Source: Streptomyces sp. SLBN-118
GTDB taxonomy: Bacteria; Actinomycetota; Actinomycetes; Streptomycetales; Streptomycetaceae
Direction: 5' to 3'
Length of the DNA stretch: 64,000 bases
Assembly: GCF_006715635.1 (NCBI RefSeq)
Contig: NZ_VFNP01000002.1
Coordinates: 3,410,001-3,474,000 of the forward strand
The first letter of the stretch is position 1; every line of letters begins with the position of its first letter. Below are positions 25,587 to 34,022 of the stretch, one piece after another. The position numbers were made by a program, and so were the translations under genes. The notes under the pieces were generated by a model that had not been told where the DNA came from, did not search any database, and saw only the letters and a program-made list of their open reading frames with translations.

Positions 25587-26133
25587 CCGTGCTTCCTTTC
25601 GTCGATGGGATGGGAGCCGCCTCCATTCCGTCCGTGGCGGACGGTCGTTGAGGCGGACATCTGGAGTCGGCGACGTAAGGTCGAGGGATTAGCCGCGAGC
25701 ATGCGATCACCTGGGGCAGCGCCGCGATGATCTTGAATTCGGCCCATACCACCTTGTGTTGTCCGGTCCTCTCAGTGCCCCAGCCGTCGGCGTACTTCGA
25801 GACGAGAAGGAGTCCCCGTCCGCTATCGCTGTCGTCGTCCGGTTCGCGGCGCTGTGGCAGGCCAGGCCCGGTGTCGTGGACCTCCACACGCAGCAGGTGA
25901 TCAGCGACCGAGATCCCCAGTAGAAATCCGGTTGCACTGCCGTCGCCATGCACCACCGCGTTGGTGGCAAGCTCCGACACACACAGGCGGACGTCATCGC
26001 ACCGATCCGCGATTCCCCAGTCTGCGAGCGTGCCCTTGGCGAACTCCCGTGCTGCACGTACCGATGCAGGGTCGTGGTCGAACGCCCACTGCCGCGCCAG
26101 TGGTTGCCCTGGGGCGCGTGGATCCGATGCCAT
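25579..26133 (-). CDS. RsbW-like ATP-binding protein upstream of the lasso precursor
   Basis: The product has 184 residues. The GHKL ATPase domain is in 1-135: N box ELATNAVVHGDG, G1 VHDTGPGLP, G2 DSGRGLLLVSKYADGWG. The last 50 residues are an irregular Pro/Arg-rich tail unlike the family. The stop overlaps the precursor ATG by 8 bases, so translation of the two is linked. It may be a regulator of the cluster, or simply the gene behind which the cluster was inserted. Confidence 0.8.
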   Translation of the reverse strand: MASDPRAPGQPLARQWAFDHDPASVRAAREFAKGTLADWGIADRCDDVRLCVSELATNAVVHGDGSATGFLLGISVADHLLRVEVHDTGPGLPQRREPDDDSDSGRGLLLVSKYADGWGTERTGQHKVVWAEFKIIAALPQVIACSRLIPRPYVADSRCPPQRPSATDGMEAAPIPSTKGSTDE

Positions 26134-26313
26134 GACGTCTCCGTCTCGGGTGGAAGTCCTTGTTCCGTGCGGTGCACCTCAACAGAACCGCCCCCCGCAG
26201 ACGCGAACCAGAGCAGAATTGCCGCACGGATGAGGCATTCATGACGCACAGCAGGGCATGACCTGTGGTGTTTCGACCTAGGAAAACGCAGTCACTCTCG
26301 GGAGATTCGACCC

Positions 26314-27469
26314 ATGGCGCTGAAACGGCACAGCTTCGTGCGCCGCCGCCTCACGGCGGGCTTCACGCAGGAGAGCTTGGCCGAGGCGTTGAACGTCGAG
26401 CGTTCCACCGTCTCCCGTTGGGAATCGGGGAAGGCGGCTCCGCAGCCGTACCTGCGGCCACGCCTCGCTGCTGAGTACCGACCAACTGAGTGAAGTCCTC
26501 GTGGTGAGGACCGACGACGAAGCGCCGGCCACCGAGCGGACCCGATACGCGATGCGCTACCCGTCACGAGTGGACCTCGTCACGATCGCCGAGTTACGAG
26601 GCGGCATGCAGACGCTTGCCGAGCGCTATGACCGGATGCCCTCCGCCACACTCCTCGGCCATGCGGGACAGCACGTCAGCCAAGTCACCTTCCTTGCCGG
26701 CGAAGCCCCAGCGGGGCGCGTGCAGCGGGAGATGCGCATTCTCCAGACCGACGCTGCCACCTTCATGGGCCAGCTGGTCTGGGACGCTTCCCAGCGTCAC
26801 GACCATGCGACCGCGCGGTCGTACTACGCGCAGAGTGTCGAGGTGGCGCGGCATCTGCGCGACCGGACTGCGGAGGGCCACGCCCTCTTACGTACGTGCT
26901 ACGTCGCTCTCTACGGTGCCAACGACTACCGCGAAGGGCTCGAACTCGCGCTGGAGACCGCCCGTACGACGCGATACACGAGTCATGTCCTCACTGGTCT
27001 TGCGATGCTGCACGCCGCTGAGGCGCACGCCTTCCTCCAAGAGGGCCGTCAATGCGAGCGAGCTCTGGCGGGCGCGGAAAGGCATCTGGAGCAGGCCAAC
27101 AGCTCGGACGCCGCCCATGATCTTCTCTCCCCCACCCACTTCGGACGGCTGGCGGGCTCCTGCTACCTCACCCTCGGCGACTACCGCAAAGCCCAGCGGC
27201 TTCTTGAGGAGACTGCGGCGGAGCTGCAGGACCGACGCAAGTCCCGCGCGATCGTCCTCGGCAATCTCGCGCTGTCCTGGATCCGCGAGGGAGACCTCGA
27301 CGCCGGGCTGGCCACGTTCAATGACGCCGTAAACGAACTGCAGGGCACCCGGGGAGGTGGTGGGATGAACATTGTCTTCCGGGCTGCCCGCGAGCTGCGT
27401 CCCTGGCGGAGCGAAGCGGCAGTGCAGGAGGCTCAAGACAGGCTCATGGCTCTGATGGAAGCGGCATGA
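26314..27469 (+). pseudogene. XRE-family regulator with TPR-like C-terminus, frameshifted
   Basis: ATG 26314, preceded by GGGAG, opens a helix-turn-helix (FTQESLAEALNVERSTVSRW) that stops at 26493. The rest (SLLSTDQLSEVLVVRT and a long TPR-like helical part with NYR/YALL repeats up to 27469) is in the next frame. The switch is near 26455-26470 and fits one extra base. GTG 26501 could still start a shortened protein without the DNA-binding domain. There are two TTA leucine codons (26594 and 26888), so expression would depend on bldA tRNA. It is divergent from the lasso cluster and may once have controlled it. Confidence 0.8.
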
Positions 27470-27479
27470 AGGGACCGAC

Positions 27480-28211
27480 GTGCTCACACGGGTAGATCAG
27501 GAAAAGCAGAGGGTACGCGAGCGCGTCTGGGATCTGCTCGATTCAGCCGACGCGATCCACGATGTCTCAGCGCGCGGGCGTATCCCGAACTTCAAGGGTG
27601 CCGAGCGTGCAGCGGACCGGCTTGCGAAGCTGCCCCAGTGGCGCGCCGCGCACGTCATCAAGGCCGTGCCGGACAAGGCCCAGCTCCCTGTACGCGCTCG
27701 TGCACTCAGCGAAGGCAGGACGGTGTTCATGGCTGTGCCCAAGCTCGCCGATGTACGCCCCTTCTACCTGCTGGACCCGGCCGCGCTGACCATTCCGCCC
27801 GCCGAAGCGGCATCGAGCAAGGTCGCAGCGTCCGTGGCCCCGAAAGTCGATGTCGAGACTCTGCGTCCCGTCGATATGGTGGTGGTCGGAAGCGTCGCGG
27901 TGAAACGCGCGGGCGTGCGCATTGGAAAGGGCGCCGGCTATTCGGATCTGGAATTCGCCTTTCTGATGGAAGGCGGGCTGATCAGCCCGGAGACGGTAGT
28001 AGTGACCACCGTCCACACCTTGCAAGTGCTGGACGAGGAACTACCCGCGACGGGACACGACTTCGGAGTGGACCTGATCGTCACGCCTGACGAGGTCATC
28101 ACTTGCCGCGATCCTCACCGCCCGAAGGGGCTGGTTTGGGAGCACTTGGACGCGGAGAAGATCGCATCCATCCCTGTCCTGGCGGCCCGCGCCCCTGCCA
28201 GCGGTCACTGA
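27480..28211 (+). CDS. 5-formyltetrahydrofolate cyclo-ligase-like protein
   Basis: The product has 243 residues from GTG 27480, 8 bases after the regulator stop, so probably cotranscribed with it. Family signs are RVWDLLDSADAIHD at the N-terminus, RIPNFKGAERAADRLAKL, VVVGSVAVKRAGVRIGKGAGYSDLE (the conserved GxGxGYxD-like loop), and VTTVHTLQVLDEELPATGHDFGVDLIVT. The protein is nearer to the MTHFS-domain (MTHFSD) group than to short housekeeping cyclo-ligases. In the island it may modify a small ligand; its substrate is not clear. Confidence 0.75.
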   Translation: MLTRVDQEKQRVRERVWDLLDSADAIHDVSARGRIPNFKGAERAADRLAKLPQWRAAHVIKAVPDKAQLPVRARALSEGRTVFMAVPKLADVRPFYLLDPAALTIPPAEAASSKVAASVAPKVDVETLRPVDMVVVGSVAVKRAGVRIGKGAGYSDLEFAFLMEGGLISPETVVVTTVHTLQVLDEELPATGHDFGVDLIVTPDEVITCRDPHRPKGLVWEHLDAEKIASIPVLAARAPASGH

Positions 28212-28215
28212 ACCG

Positions 28216-28518
28216 GTGAGCCATGCCAAGGCCGCCCTCACCTGGAACCAGCAGGCCGCCGCAATGCCACCCGGAGTGTTCACCCGCTCCGTCGGCATGC
28301 GTCTCGCGATCGTCGGAACCGCCCACCTCCAGGCCCGCGACATGGACCACGGCCTCGAACTCGGCCACCGTTCCGTCGACATCCTCGCCCGCGTCCAGTC
28401 CAGCCGAGCCAAGGACTACGTATCCGAGTTCAACGCCGCCCTCGCCCCTTGGCGCCGCGAACCGGCCGTCCGCGAGTTCATCCACCGAACCAGGAAGGAA
28501 CTCGGCGTCGCCGCCTGA
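28216..28518 (+). pseudogene. C-terminal fragment of an XRE/TPR regulator
   Basis: About 100 codons match the end of a family of Streptomyces helix-turn-helix regulators with TPR-like tails: HLQARDMDHGLELGHRSVDI, then ARVQSSRAKDYVSEFNAALA and PWRREPAVREFIHRTRKELG. The DNA-binding and middle parts are absent. The frame opens within the gap after the folate-type gene without a convincing ribosome site. It probably marks the right edge of the island. Confidence 0.6.
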
Positions 28519-28848
28519 CGAGCCCGAAGGTGCAGTCGGCGTGGTACGTCACCAGCTCAGCGGTCAGGAATCCACAGGGGCTTCCGGGCCTTGGCCAGTT
28601 CACCGTTGGAGTTCATCCGCCGCCGCACGTGAGCATGTGGCGACCCGGCAGCCGAGCGAGAAGGGTTCGACAGCAGGTGCATGTCCTCCCGGCGCAGGCC
28701 CCGGTGACCTCCACTCGGCGGAGGTGCTCCCCTGCAACGTCGGGCGCCGCGGGTGTGCGACGGCCGCGGCTGCCAGGACTGCGCGGCGCTTGCACGAACG
28801 GGCTCGTGCAGCCACCGGCCAGGTTCCCGTGCAGCGCGAGCCGCAGGC
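28519..28848. other. Gap of 330 bases with no recognised gene
   Basis: I looked on both strands and saw only short frames without family signs. On the minus strand there are a few codon-like stretches (for example VTYHADCTFGL) that may be debris of an older gene. The gap separates the island from the trypco2 locus. Confidence 0.4.
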
Positions 28849-29154
28849 CTACTCCCCGCCCACCGCCACGTTCGGGTTCCCGTCCCGTCCCTGTGGCTTG
28901 AGCTCGATCTGGATCGTGTGCGTCGACTCTCGCGCCGCCGAGCCGCCCCCGCCCGCCGTCAGCACGCCGATGCGCAGCTCCGCGCGTCCGCTGCCCTCGC
29001 GGCGGACCTGGACCGCGAACTCCAGGTTGACCTTCTCCACGCTGAACTTGAGGTCGCGTCCCTCGCCCGCTCGCTGGGCCCGTTCCAGCTCGTCGCGGAC
29101 CTGCCCGATCACCTCGGCCAGTCCCGCCACAGCGGCATCGTCACGCTCAGCCAT
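28849..29154 (-). CDS. Trypco2-domain protein
   Basis: The product has 101 residues. It matches the trypsin-co-occurring domain 2 pattern: an N-terminal helix LAEVIGQVRDELERAQRAGE, DLKFSVEKVNLEFAVQVRRE, and a strand pair ELRIGVLTAGGGGSAARE and THTIQIELKP. The domain is named for sitting beside trypsin-like proteases in predicted bacterial conflict or signalling systems; its role is unknown. Here it is 36 bases from, and divergent to, a trypsin-kinase fusion gene, just as the name predicts. Confidence 0.85.
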   Translation of the reverse strand: MAERDDAAVAGLAEVIGQVRDELERAQRAGEGRDLKFSVEKVNLEFAVQVRREGSGRAELRIGVLTAGGGGSAARESTHTIQIELKPQGRDGNPNVAVGGE

Positions 29155-29190
29155 CGCGCACCCCGTCTCCTGTAGTTATCGTTGTGAAGT

Positions 29191-32100
29191 ATGAGGGAGC
29201 CGTTGCACACGTCCAACTCGGTGTCGCCGGATGAGAGTTGGCGGGTCTGTCTGCTTCGTACGCGGGACCGCTCGGGCCGCCCGCTCGGCGCGGGGGTGCT
29301 GCTTCCCGGGGGACTGGTCCTCACGTGCGCCCATACGGTGCTCTCCCGGCCGGGACGCGAGGGCACCCGCACCCCCTTCGACACGGTCTATGTCGACGTG
29401 CCCGGCGCCGCCGCGCTGTCCGGTGAGGCGGCGGAGCCTCTGCGCGCCCGGCTGCTGCGGGAGTATCTGGTCCTGCCCACCGCGCACTTCAGCGGGGATC
29501 TCGCCCTGCTCAAGCTGGACCACGAGCCGCCGGTGCCGCATGCCGTGCTGCACCGCCAGATCCCGGCGCGCAATGAGCCCGTCCACTTCACCGGCTATCC
29601 CGAGGACCTGCCGGGCGGTGAGCATCTCGACGCCCGGCTGATGGGGCGCGGCGGGCCCGCGCACCGGCCCGAGTGGGTACAGCTGGACACCGAGGGCTCG
29701 CCCTATGTGGTCCGGCACGGCTACAGCGGCGGCGGGGTCGTGCACAGCCGCTCGCGCCGTCTCATCGGTATCGTGGCCCACCAGTTCGGCACCCCGCAGG
29801 CACCCGTGCGGCGGGAGCACGCTTACATGATCCCGACCGAGACGGTGCTCAAGCACCTGCCGCTGGAACGGCTCGGTCTGACCGTCACCGGCCCCCGCGC
29901 CGTCTCCCGCGATGTCGCCGTGGCACCCGACCGGACCGCGTCCGGCCGCGTCCCCGGTCTGCACCGCAGGCTCACCCGCTGGCTGGACGGCGAGCCGGAC
30001 ACCGACCCCGTGGAGCTGGTCTTCGCGGGTGAGGGCGAGCACGCGCTGCTGCACACGATCCGCTCGGCGCTCACCCTCGCCGACCGGGAGCAGAGCCCGC
30101 CGTCCGCGTCCGGGAGTACGGTCGGCGAGCCGCAGGTGGGCAGCATCGACATCGCCGTCGACGCCACCAACCGCACGGCCGAGGATCTCGCGGTCCACGC
30201 CGCCGAGCGGATCGGTCTGGAAGGCAGCGGCTCGCCCCGCGCGCTCCTCGCTCAGATCGCCGAGGAGAGCCCGTCACTGATCGCCGCCTTTCTCGCCGTC
30301 GACCGGTCCGCCTCCGAGGACGCGGAGATCACGGCTCTGCTGCGCGCCCTGCTCGCACGGGGCGACAGCCGGCTGCTGCTCGTCTTCAGCGATCCCGGCT
30401 CCCCGCTGCTCGCGCGTGTACGGAGCGAACTCCTCGGCCCCGGGTGGGCCGAGCGCCGCACGGACCGGCTCGCCGCTCGTGTGAACCGGCTCGCCGAAGG
30501 CGAGCTGCGATTACGGCAGCTGCCCGCGCGCCCGGCCACCGCGGGCCGTCCCGCACCCCGGCGCCCCGAGGACCGGTCGCCCAAGCTGCGCCGCGAGCTC
30601 GAACAGCTCTGCCGTGGCGGCCCGTTGTTCGACTCACCCGCACTGCCGCACGCCCTGTTCCGGCTCTCCGTCGACGTCGAGACGGCGCTCCTGGACGCCG
30701 AGGCCGCCGAGCAGTCGCTTGCCGGGCCGCTGGGCCCGCACGAGTTCGTCGTCGAGCCGCCGGGCGACGGGCTCACCGATCTGCCCGGGGTCGCCGTGCG
30801 CGACCCGGACGCCCTCGTCACCGCACCGGCGGGACCCCATCTGGCGGGCGGCGACCGGCTGCACCAGCAGTACGAGGTGGTGGGCCCGTTCGGCCAGGGC
30901 AGCCACGGGCAGGTGTATCTCGCCCGCGATCTGCTGCTGGACAACCGGCCGGTGGCGCTGAAGGGAATCCTCGACCCGGGCAATCCGGCCGCGGTCCTCC
31001 AGGCCCATCAGGAGCGGCTGCGGCTGGTCAGCCTCAACCATCCCTCGGTGATCCGGGTCGTCAACTACGCCCGTCATCCGTCGGCTTCGGCCGAGTTCAT
31101 CGTGATGGAGTTCGCCGACGGGGCGCCGCTGGAGTGGGTCGCGGCCCGTATCGGCGGGCAGCGTCCGCCGTTCTCCGGGCCCCGTGTGCGCGAGTTCATC
31201 GTCGTCTACGGGCTGCTGATCCTGGACGCGCTCAGCTATCTGCACGACCAGGAGGGCCTCGTCTACGGCGATCTCTCCCTCACCAACGTGCTGCACTGCG
31301 GCAACGGCATCAAGCTCATCGACGTCGCGGGCGTCCGCAGACCCGGCACACCGGGACCGGTCAGCCACCGCCCTCCGGAGACCGGCGCCTCGGGCGAGAT
31401 GACGACCGCGGGCGATCTGTACACCGTCGGCGCGGTCCTGGACGAACTGCTCGCCAAGGACCCCGTGCCGCCCGCCGACCTCGGCACCCAGTCCCTGGAG
31501 CGCGCCCTGCGGCGCGCCATGGCACGCGACCCCAAGCGGCGGTACGCCACCGCCCAGGAGATGGCGCTCCAGCTGCGCGGAGTACTGCGCGAACTGCGTT
31601 CCCTGCGGCTCGGCGAGGAGACCTTCGAACCGTCGCCGCTCTTCGACCCGGCCGCCACCGCCCTCGACGGGCAGCTGGGCAAGGCCCCGCCGCTGACCCG
31701 CTGGCGGGCCGACGGAAACGGCGGCCCGGGCGCGCAGGTGCCGGCGCCGGCCGAGGCCGCGGTGGCGCTGCCTGTGCCCAAGGCGGACCAGCAGGACCCC
31801 AACTGGAAGGAGCTGCAACGTACTTCGTACGCCGATCCGGCCGGTCTGCTCCAGCTCAGCGACGAGTGGCTTCCCTCTCCCGAACTGCACCTGCTGCGCT
31901 GCCGCCTCCATCTGGAGCTCGCCCGTGACCAGCAGCGCGGCCGCGACCAGCAGCTGGTCGCTGCGGCGATGGAGCTGGACCGGGCGGGGCGGCGGCTCGG
32001 CGACCGGGCGGCCTACGACTGGCGTCTGGACTGGCACCGGGGCCTGACCCGGCTCGCCCACGGCAGCGTCCGCCAGGCGCTGACCTGCTTCGACGACGTG

Positions 32101-32883
32101 TACGACGCGATTCCCGGCGAGTACGCGCCCAAGCTCGCCCTCGGCTACTGCCACGAGAAGCTCGCCGACTCCAGCCGGGACGAGGAGATCCGCGAAGGGC
32201 ACGAGCAGCAGGCCATGCGCTTCTACGACGCGGTGTGGCGGCGCAACCACGCGCTCGGGAGTGCCGCCTTCGGCCTGGCCCGTATACATCTGGCCCGCCA
32301 CAGCCCGGACCTGGCCCTCGCCTCGCTCGACGGCGTGCCGCCCGACTCGCGGCATCGCACCGCCGCCCGTACGGCGATGGTCCGTATCCACGCCGGCCCG
32401 CCCGCCGACGGGTCGCCGCCGACCGTGGCTTCGGCGGTGCGCGCCTACGCCGCCCTGCGCCGGCTCGTCAGCCACGAGGGCCTCACCGACCGGCAGGCGT
32501 ACGAACGGCTCACCGCCCAGCTCCTGGAGCTGCTGCTCGAACTGGTCGCCACCGCACGGGACAGGGACCCCCTGGAGGAGCTGCGTGGCTCGCTGCCGCC
32601 CGGGATCCCCGTACCCGCCGGTGAGCGGGAGCTGCGCGAACAGCTCTCCGCCTGCTACCGCAAGCTGGCCGAGCAGGCGCCGCGCACCGACCTCGCCGAG
32701 GACGCCGCGCTCGCGGAGGCGCTGCTCGACAATGCGTACCGCACGCGCCCCCTGGGACTGAGACACGACCGGGACGGGAAGGGGAACCGGCACCGCGGCT
32801 CCGGCGCGGGCCGCGGGCCGGGGTCCCTTGCGGTGTGGCTGCCGCGCCGGTTGCGGCTGCGCGATTCGGGGGAGGGCGCATGA
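29191..32883 (+). CDS. Trypsin-like protease fused to a PknG-like kinase and TPR domain
   Basis: The product has 1,230 residues. Residues 20-225 are a trypsin-like domain with His48 (TCAHTV), Asp103 (GDLALLKL) and Ser179 (GYSGGGVV). Residues 260-440 are a helical adaptor-like region. Residues 560-800 are a kinase: QGSHGQVYLA loop, Lys591 (PVALKGI), VYGDLSLTNV with Asp694 and Asn699, and Asp711 in DVAG in place of DFG. The C-terminal 400 residues are TPR-like and resemble PknG (YDWRLDWHRGLTRLAHGSVR). Like PknG it lacks the His of HRD. One TTA codon lies at 30511 (Leu441). No membrane segment. It starts an operon with the next two genes. Confidence 0.88.
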   Translation: MREPLHTSNSVSPDESWRVCLLRTRDRSGRPLGAGVLLPGGLVLTCAHTVLSRPGREGTRTPFDTVYVDVPGAAALSGEAAEPLRARLLREYLVLPTAHFSGDLALLKLDHEPPVPHAVLHRQIPARNEPVHFTGYPEDLPGGEHLDARLMGRGGPAHRPEWVQLDTEGSPYVVRHGYSGGGVVHSRSRRLIGIVAHQFGTPQAPVRREHAYMIPTETVLKHLPLERLGLTVTGPRAVSRDVAVAPDRTASGRVPGLHRRLTRWLDGEPDTDPVELVFAGEGEHALLHTIRSALTLADREQSPPSASGSTVGEPQVGSIDIAVDATNRTAEDLAVHAAERIGLEGSGSPRALLAQIAEESPSLIAAFLAVDRSASEDAEITALLRALLARGDSRLLLVFSDPGSPLLARVRSELLGPGWAERRTDRLAARVNRLAEGELRLRQLPARPATAGRPAPRRPEDRSPKLRRELEQLCRGGPLFDSPALPHALFRLSVDVETALLDAEAAEQSLAGPLGPHEFVVEPPGDGLTDLPGVAVRDPDALVTAPAGPHLAGGDRLHQQYEVVGPFGQGSHGQVYLARDLLLDNRPVALKGILDPGNPAAVLQAHQERLRLVSLNHPSVIRVVNYARHPSASAEFIVMEFADGAPLEWVAARIGGQRPPFSGPRVREFIVVYGLLILDALSYLHDQEGLVYGDLSLTNVLHCGNGIKLIDVAGVRRPGTPGPVSHRPPETGASGEMTTAGDLYTVGAVLDELLAKDPVPPADLGTQSLERALRRAMARDPKRRYATAQEMALQLRGVLRELRSLRLGEETFEPSPLFDPAATALDGQLGKAPPLTRWRADGNGGPGAQVPAPAEAAVALPVPKADQQDPNWKELQRTSYADPAGLLQLSDEWLPSPELHLLRCRLHLELARDQQRGRDQQLVAAAMELDRAGRRLGDRAAYDWRLDWHRGLTRLAHGSVRQALTCFDDVYDAIPGEYAPKLALGYCHEKLADSSRDEEIREGHEQQAMRFYDAVWRRNHALGSAAFGLARIHLARHSPDLALASLDGVPPDSRHRTAARTAMVRIHAGPPADGSPPTVASAVRAYAALRRLVSHEGLTDRQAYERLTAQLLELLLELVATARDRDPLEELRGSLPPGIPVPAGERELREQLSACYRKLAEQAPRTDLAEDAALAEALLDNAYRTRPLGLRHDRDGKGNRHRGSGAGRGPGSLAVWLPRRLRLRDSGEGA

Positions 32884-34022
32884 GGCTCCGTGAACGCGTC
32901 CGGCCCGTGCTCACCCGGCTCTTGGCCGCTCCTCGCGCCCTGCCCGCGCTGCGCGGGCTCTACCCGGCGCTGTGGCGGCGCGCCGCGGGCCGCCACAGCG
33001 CCGGGGGCAGCCTGCCGACGGCCGCGTTCCTGCGCCGCCGCATGCTCGTGCTGCCCGCGCTCGCCGTGGTCTCGCTCGCGCTCTCGGCTGCCGCCTACGC
33101 CGACGTCCACGGGCGTACGCAATGGCTGCGCGACCGGTGCGCACCCGCGCTGGTCGATCTGGCCCAGGCCCGGACCTCCCTCGAACTGGCCCAGGGACAG
33201 GCGGATGTGCGCCTGCTGCAGACGAAGAAGCCCGGTCTTGTCGAACTCGGCGAGACCTACCGCTCCCTGCTGACCGAGGCCACGCAGAGCCTCAGCCGGG
33301 TCGCCCGGTCGGGGGCTCTGCACAAGGGGCAGGAGCAGGAACTGCGGGTGGTCTCCGGCCTGGTCGTCGCCTACGGGGACAAGATCGCCTGGGCTGAGCG
33401 CAACCGTACGAGCGATGTCCTGCGCCGGGCCGGGGTCGCCTACGCCGAGGACATGCTGCGCGGCCGGCACCGTGCGGTCGCGCCGGGAACCGCGCAGGAG
33501 CCGATCTCCATCCTCGAACGCCTCCAGGAACTGGAGCGCCAGCTCCACCGGAAGAACCACGACCTGGCGGCCTGGAGCCCGCTCACACTGACCGGCGCGG
33601 CCGCCGCCGCACTGGCGGCCGTACTCTTCGCCTTCGTCCTGCTGGGCACGTCGGTCTTCCTGGTGGACCGACTGCGGCTGATCAGCGTGCAGTTGGCGGT
33701 GGCCGCGGTTCCGGTGCTGCTGACTCCCGTACTGCTGGCCTGCGGCGGGTTCGGGGAGCATGCCGCGCAGGAGCGGGCGCGTGCGGCCGTCGGCGGCCTC
33801 GACGCCGTGCCCGCCGGCGCCACGGCGCCGCGCCGGATCGAGTCGGCCGCGCAGGAGGCCAAGGCGGCGATGCGCGAGGCCCACCCGGAGGGCTGGTCGC
33901 TGACGGCGGGCATCGTCGTGCCGGCGGGCGGTGTCGGGGCGCTCGCCTGCGGCGTCACGCTCTTCCTCTACGGCCGCCCCTACCCGGCCGTCCGCACACG
34001 GCGAAAGCTCAGGAACGCATGA
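32880..34022 (+). CDS. Membrane protein of the trypsin-kinase operon
   Basis: The product has 380 residues. ATG 32880 overlaps the kinase stop as ATGA. Likely transmembrane helices are at about 55-74, 235-262, 267-290 and 341-364. Residues 85-230, between the first two helices, form a long mostly helical, charged region that may be a coiled coil outside the cell. No known domain is recognised. It could carry a signal between the lipoprotein encoded next and the cytoplasmic kinase. Confidence 0.8.
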   Translation: MRLRERVRPVLTRLLAAPRALPALRGLYPALWRRAAGRHSAGGSLPTAAFLRRRMLVLPALAVVSLALSAAAYADVHGRTQWLRDRCAPALVDLAQARTSLELAQGQADVRLLQTKKPGLVELGETYRSLLTEATQSLSRVARSGALHKGQEQELRVVSGLVVAYGDKIAWAERNRTSDVLRRAGVAYAEDMLRGRHRAVAPGTAQEPISILERLQELERQLHRKNHDLAAWSPLTLTGAAAAALAAVLFAFVLLGTSVFLVDRLRLISVQLAVAAVPVLLTPVLLACGGFGEHAAQERARAAVGGLDAVPAGATAPRRIESAAQEAKAAMREAHPEGWSLTAGIVVPAGGVGALACGVTLFLYGRPYPAVRTRRKLRNA

